From positions 868,001 through 932,000 of the forward strand of contig NZ_CP117460.1 in NCBI RefSeq assembly GCF_030687145.1: a stretch of 64,000 nt of DNA. Direction: 5' to 3'. The notes under the pieces were generated by a model that worked only from the letters and a program-made list of their open reading frames with translations, was not told where the DNA came from and did not search any database. This stretch comes from Pseudomonas sp. FP1742. GTDB lineage: Bacteria; Pseudomonadota; Gammaproteobacteria; Pseudomonadales; Pseudomonadaceae. Of the stretch, positions 60,059 through 64,000 are shown piece by piece. Position 1 is the stretch's first letter; every line of letters begins with the position of its first letter. The translations under genes were made by a program, and so were the position numbers.

Positions 60059-60442
60059 ATGCTGGAAACAGTCGTAGTCGTTTTTCATCTGCTGGGTGCA
60101 TTGGGCGTAGTTGCTCTGGTATTGCTGCAGCAGGGTAAGGGTGCGGACGCTGGCGCATCTTTCGGAGCAGGTGCTTCAAATACTGTGTTCGGAAGCCAAG
60201 GTTCCTCTACCTTTCTTAGTAAGTTTACTGCTATACTTGCCGCCGGTTTCTTCATGACCAGCTTGGGGTTAGGTTACTTTGCTAAAGAGAAGGCTCACCA
60301 GCTGACTCAAGTAGGTTTGCCAAACCCGGCAGTGTTGGAAGTTCCAAAGCAACAACCGGCTTCTGATGATGTCCCGGTGCTTCAAGAGCAAAAGTCGGCT
60401 ACTCCAGCGACTGACGTGCCTCCAGCTCAAGAGCAGAAGTAA
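60059..60442 (+). CDS. secG: Preprotein translocase subunit SecG
   Basis: 127 residues, two membrane helices ([20 protein letters not shown] and [22 protein letters not shown]) with [20 protein letters not shown] between, plus a Pro/Gln-rich tail. ATG 60059 begins 4 nt after tpiA. Confidence 0.96.
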   Translation: MLETVVVVFHLLGALGVVALVLLQQGKGADAGASFGAGASNTVFGSQGSSTFLSKFTAILAAGFFMTSLGLGYFAKEKAHQLTQVGLPNPAVLEVPKQQPASDDVPVLQEQKSATPATDVPPAQEQK

Positions 60443-60464
60443 GAAGAGTTTCAAACGTAGTATT

Positions 60465-60550
60465 GCCGAGGTGGTGGAATTGGTAGACACGCAACCTTGA
60501 GGTGGTTGTGCCCATAGGGTGTAGGGGTTCGAGTCCCCTTCTCGGTACCA
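60465..60550 (+). tRNA. tRNA-Leu(GAG)
   Basis: 86 nt with long variable arm and encoded CCA. The anticodon loop TTGAGGT gives GAG; acceptor GCCGAGG pairs with CTCGGTA-type 3' end; T-arm GGTTCGAGTCC. Confidence 0.95.
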
Positions 60551-60646
60551 ATTATCAGGAGAGCCCGCAGTTGCGGGCTTTCTTGTAGGTGGAAGGTTAC
60601 ATTGACCCTGTCAGGGATCGGTCGTATACTTCCGCCCCAGCTTTGT

Positions 60647-60723
<77 letters not shown>

Positions 60724-60730
60724 GTTTAAG

Positions 60731-60754
60731 GAGCCCCTTTTAAGGGGCTTTTTG
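60731..60754 (+). terminator. terminator after tRNA-fMet
   Basis: AGCCCC/GGGGCT stem followed by TTTTTG. Two more hairpins follow: AACGCCGC/GCGGCGTT (60770-60792) and ATGGGCG/CGCCCAT with T7 (60799-60821), the last directly in the rimP leader. Confidence 0.85.
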
Positions 60755-60861
60755 TTAGCTGGACACTTTCAACGCCGCTATTCGGCGGCGTTTCAAGGAT
60801 GGGCGTTTCGCCCATTTTTTTATTTTGCATAGCATGCACATACATGCACGAGGGGGTTCAG

Positions 60862-61320
60862 GTGTCGAGCAAGCTAGAAGAGTTGCAGGCCTTGCTGGCC
60901 CCGGTGGTCGTGGCCCTGGGCTATGAATGCTGGGGTATTGAGTTTTCGGCTCAAGGTCGCCACTCAATGTTGCGCGTTTATATTGATAAAGAAGGCGGCG
61001 TGCTGGTGGATGATTGTGCCATCGTCAGTCGCCAGATCAGCGGTGTACTGGATGTTGAAGATCCTATCTCCGTTGAATACACCCTTGAAGTTTCCTCGCC
61101 TGGCATGGAACGCCCACTGTTCACTCTTGAGCAGTTTGCAAAATTTGCCGGTGAACAAGTGAAGATCAAGCTGCGCTCGCCTTTTGAAGGTCGACGCAAC
61201 TTTCAGGGCCTTCTGCGCGGTGTAGAAGAGCAGGACGTCGTGGTGCAGGTTGAAGACCATGAGTTCCTGTTGCCGATCGATATGATCGACAAGGCCAACA
61301 TTATTCCCAGTTTTGACTGA
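60862..61320 (+). CDS. rimP: Ribosome maturation factor RimP
   Basis: 152 residues: [50 protein letters not shown], and [14 protein letters not shown], all RimP hallmarks. Needed for 30S maturation. GTG 60862 follows GAGGGGG by 5 nt. Begins the rimP-nusA-infB operon. Confidence 0.96.
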   Translation: MSSKLEELQALLAPVVVALGYECWGIEFSAQGRHSMLRVYIDKEGGVLVDDCAIVSRQISGVLDVEDPISVEYTLEVSSPGMERPLFTLEQFAKFAGEQVKIKLRSPFEGRRNFQGLLRGVEEQDVVVQVEDHEFLLPIDMIDKANIIPSFD

Positions 61321-61367
61321 GACGCGGATCCCGCGGATCCAATGGCTTGCGAAAGGCGAGGCGTACG

Positions 61368-62849
61368 ATGAGCAAAGAAGTACTGCTGGTTGTTGAGTCG
61401 GTATCCAATGAAAAGGGCGTACCGGCAAACGTAATTTTTGAAGCGCTGGAGCTGGCTCTGGCCACTGCTACCAAAAAGCGTTTCGAGGACGAAGTCGATC
61501 TGCGTGTGGAAATCAATCGCCACACCGGTGCTTACGAGACGTTCCGTCGCTGGACGGTCGTCGAAGAAGCAGATCTGGACGATCCGGCTATCGAAACCTG
61601 GCCGAGCAAGGTTGCGCAAACGCATCCTGGCGCCAAGGTCGGTGACATTGTCGAAGAAAAAATCGAATCCATCGAGTTCGGCCGCATTGCTGCACAGACT
61701 GCCAAGCAAGTCATCGTGCAGAAAGTTCGCGAAGCCGAGCGTGCTCAAGTCGTTGACGCCTATCGCGAGCGCCTGGGAGAAATCATCTCCGGCACCGTGA
61801 AGAAAGTTACCCGCGACAACGTGATCGTCGATTTGGGCAACAACGCTGAAGCGTTGCTGGCTCGTGAAGACATCATCTCCCGCGAAACCTTCCGGGTTGG
61901 CGTGCGCCTGCGTGCGCTGCTCAAGGAAATCCGCACCGAGAACCGCGGCCCGCAGCTGATCCTGTCGCGTACCGCGCCGGAAATGCTGATCGAGTTGTTC
62001 CGCATCGAAGTGCCGGAAATCGCTGAAGGCCTGATCGAAGTAATGGCAGCGTCCCGTGATCCGGGTTCGCGCGCCAAGATCGCGGTCCGCTCCAAGGACA
62101 AACGCATCGACCCGCAAGGCGCTTGCATCGGTATGCGCGGTTCGCGTGTCCAGGCAGTGTCCGGCGAGTTGGGTGGTGAGCGTGTGGATATCGTCCTGTG
62201 GGACGATAACCCGGCTCAGTTTGTGATCAATGCAATGTCGCCGGCTGAAGTGGCGGCAATTATCGTTGACGAAGATGCCCATGCAATGGACATCGCCGTT
62301 GGCGCAGACAATCTGGCTCAGGCCATCGGTCGCGGTGGTCAGAACGTGCGTCTGGCTAGCCAGTTGACTGGCTGGACCCTGAACGTGATGACCGAATCGG
62401 ACATCCAGGCTAAGCAGCAAGCAGAAACCGGCGATATCCTGCGCAACTTCATCGACGAGCTGGAAGTCGACGAAGACCTGGCACAGGTGCTGGTAGATGA
62501 AGGTTTCACCAGCCTGGAAGAGATTGCCTACGTACCGTTGGAAGAAATGCTCAACATCGACGGCTTTGACGAAGAAACCGTCAACGAGCTTCGCGCTCGC
62601 GCCAAGGATCGTTTGTTGACCAAAGCCATCGCTACTGAGGAAAAGCTGGCAGACGCCCATCCGGCCGAAGACCTGCTCTCGCTTGAGGGCATGGACAAGG
62701 ATTTGGCGATGGAACTGGCGGTGCGCGGCGTAATTACCCGCGAAGACCTGGCCGAGCAGTCTATTGACGACCTGCTCGACATCGACGGCATTGACGATGA
62801 TCGTGCCGGCAAGTTGATCATGGCCGCCCGAGCCCACTGGTTCGAGTAA
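61368..62849 (+). CDS. nusA: Transcription termination/antitermination protein NusA
   Basis: 493 residues. N-terminal RNAP-binding domain, S1 domain ([21 protein letters not shown]), KH domains ([31 protein letters not shown]) and two C-terminal acidic repeats ([11 protein letters not shown]). ATG 61368 is the family start. Confidence 0.98.
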   Translation: MSKEVLLVVESVSNEKGVPANVIFEALELALATATKKRFEDEVDLRVEINRHTGAYETFRRWTVVEEADLDDPAIETWPSKVAQTHPGAKVGDIVEEKIESIEFGRIAAQTAKQVIVQKVREAERAQVVDAYRERLGEIISGTVKKVTRDNVIVDLGNNAEALLAREDIISRETFRVGVRLRALLKEIRTENRGPQLILSRTAPEMLIELFRIEVPEIAEGLIEVMAASRDPGSRAKIAVRSKDKRIDPQGACIGMRGSRVQAVSGELGGERVDIVLWDDNPAQFVINAMSPAEVAAIIVDEDAHAMDIAVGADNLAQAIGRGGQNVRLASQLTGWTLNVMTESDIQAKQQAETGDILRNFIDELEVDEDLAQVLVDEGFTSLEEIAYVPLEEMLNIDGFDEETVNELRARAKDRLLTKAIATEEKLADAHPAEDLLSLEGMDKDLAMELAVRGVITREDLAEQSIDDLLDIDGIDDDRAGKLIMAARAHWFE

Positions 62850-62876
62850 TTAGGCGCGGCCTGAGGAGAGAAGTGC

Positions 62877-64000
62877 ATGACGCAAGTCACGGTGAAACAA
62901 CTGGCCGATGAGGTCAAAACACCGGTAGAGCGCCTGTTGCAGCAGATGCGTGAGGCAGGTCTGCCGCACACCGCCGCCGAAGAACATGTGACTGACAGTG
63001 AGAAGCAATCTTTGCTGACTCACTTGAAAAGCAGCCACAAGGCGAAAGTGGAAGAACCACGCAAGATCACGCTGCAGCGTAAAACCACCAGCACCCTGCG
63101 TGTTGCTGGCAGCAAAAGTATCAGCGTTGAAGTACGCAAGAAGAAAGTCTTCGTGCAACGCAGCCCGGAAGAAATCGAAGCCGAGCGCAAACGCGAACTG
63201 GAAGAACGTCGCGCAGTAGAAAATGCTGCACGTCAGAAGGCTGAAGAAGAAGCCAAGCGTCGCGCCGAAGAAGAAGCGCGTCGCCAGCCTGCTGCTGCGC
63301 AAACCGCTACTAACGACGCTGTCGCAGCACCTGCTGCAGTTGCCGAGCCAGTGCGTGAAAGCGCGCCGGTAGTGGCCGCTGCTCCAGCACCTGCCGCCGA
63401 CACTCGCAAACGCGATGAGCAGCGTCGTCCGGACAAACCACGTGCCGACGATAGCAATCGTCGTGGCAGTGGCGATGGCGAGCGCAAAAACGCTCCGCAT
63501 CGTGCTTCGGTCAAGGAAAAAGCGCCTGCTCCACGCGTTGCGCCACGCACTACCGACGAAGAAAGCGATGGCTTCCGTCGTGGTGGTCGTGGCAAAGCCA
63601 AGCTGAAGAAACGCAACGCCCACGGTTTCCAGAGCCCAACCGGCCCTGTTGTGCGCGAAGTGAAGATCGGCGAGACCATCACTGTTGGCGATCTCGCCCA
63701 GCAGATGTCGGTCAAGGCTGCTGAAATCATCAAGTTCATGTTCAAACTGGGTACCCCGGCGACCATCAACCAGGTACTGGATCAGGAAACTGCCCAACTG
63801 GTTGCCGAAGAGCTGGGCCACAAAGTGACCCTGGTCAGCGACACCGCCCTGGAAGATTCCCTGGCCGAGTCCCTGAAGTTTGAAGGTGAAGCGTTCTCCC
63901 GTGCACCGGTTGTGACCGTAATGGGTCACGTTGACCACGGTAAGACCTCGCTGCTTGACTACATCCGTCGTGCCAAGGTAGCTGCTGGCGAAGCCGGTGG
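62877..64000 (+). CDS. infB: Translation initiation factor IF-2 (5' part, cut by window edge)
   Basis: The first 374 residues. N-terminal IF2 domain ([21 protein letters not shown]), long charged Ala/Glu/Lys/Arg-rich linker (about 100-240), second N domain and the start of the GTPase domain with G1 motif [18 protein letters not shown] before ATG 62877. Confidence 0.97.
   Translation, partial: MTQVTVKQLADEVKTPVERLLQQMREAGLPHTAAEEHVTDSEKQSLLTHLKSSHKAKVEEPRKITLQRKTTSTLRVAGSKSISVEVRKKKVFVQRSPEEIEAERKRELEERRAVENAARQKAEEEAKRRAEEEARRQPAAAQTATNDAVAAPAAVAEPVRESAPVVAAAPAPAADTRKRDEQRRPDKPRADDSNRRGSGDGERKNAPHRASVKEKAPAPRVAPRTTDEESDGFRRGGRGKAKLKKRNAHGFQSPTGPVVREVKIGETITVGDLAQQMSVKAAEIIKFMFKLGTPATINQVLDQETAQLVAEELGHKVTLVSDTALEDSLAESLKFEGEAFSRAPVVTVMGHVDHGKTSLLDYIRRAKVAAGEAG

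Overview
The window is a chromosomal segment of a fluorescent Pseudomonas (P. fluorescens group). This rests on gene order: carA-carB-greA-yhbY-rlmE-ftsH-folP-glmM-tpiA-secG-tRNA-Leu-tRNA-fMet-rimP-nusA-infB, fur/bamE/ratA/rnfH/smpB, and recN/grpE/dnaK/dnaJ/dapB, all in the usual Pseudomonas arrangement. Pseudomonas-type REP hairpins and the small DUF6124 family agree with this.

Layout. 1-6.8 kb: the 5' part of a Tc-toxin A-like gene (running off the left edge), an McpS-like chemoreceptor, and a small envelope/lipid-modification group (Ais-like phosphatase, PAP2 phosphatase, ArnT-like glycosyltransferase), then a GNAT acetyltransferase. 7-11.4 kb: accessory genes comprising a VapB45/VapC45-like toxin-antitoxin pair, two duplicated DUF6124 units, and an EamA exporter with a long histidine-rich tail. 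11.5-27.7 kb: a low-GC genomic island inserted at the 3' end of the tmRNA gene ssrA, with its tyrosine integrase next to ssrA. Its cargo is mostly defence-like: two different ATPase+HNH (Septu-like) pairs, an OLD-family ATPase/TOPRIM nuclease followed by a GIY-YIG protein, a Panacea-type toxin-antitoxin pair, another GIY-YIG protein, an IS1182-family transposase within long inverted repeats, and remnants of ICE functions (STY4528-like replication protein, small membrane protein). 27.7-37.4 kb: ssrA, a small periplasmic protein, and the complete lactate locus (lldR divergent from lldP-lutA-lutB-lutC-dld), in which L-lactate is handled by the LutABC iron-sulfur enzyme and D-lactate by Dld-II. 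37.5-64 kb: conserved housekeeping genes, ending inside infB.

How it fits together. ssrA and smpB (trans-translation) lie 9.5 kb apart on the same strand with the lactate locus between them. grpE-dnaK-dnaJ carry recognisable sigma-32 promoters. carA has an intrinsic terminator and an overlapping 30-codon leader ORF just before its start. The main candidates for undescribed biology are the island cargo, the integrase-associated TGGAATAC repeats at both island ends, a shared upstream element before DUF6124 and vapBC-like genes, and the carA leader.
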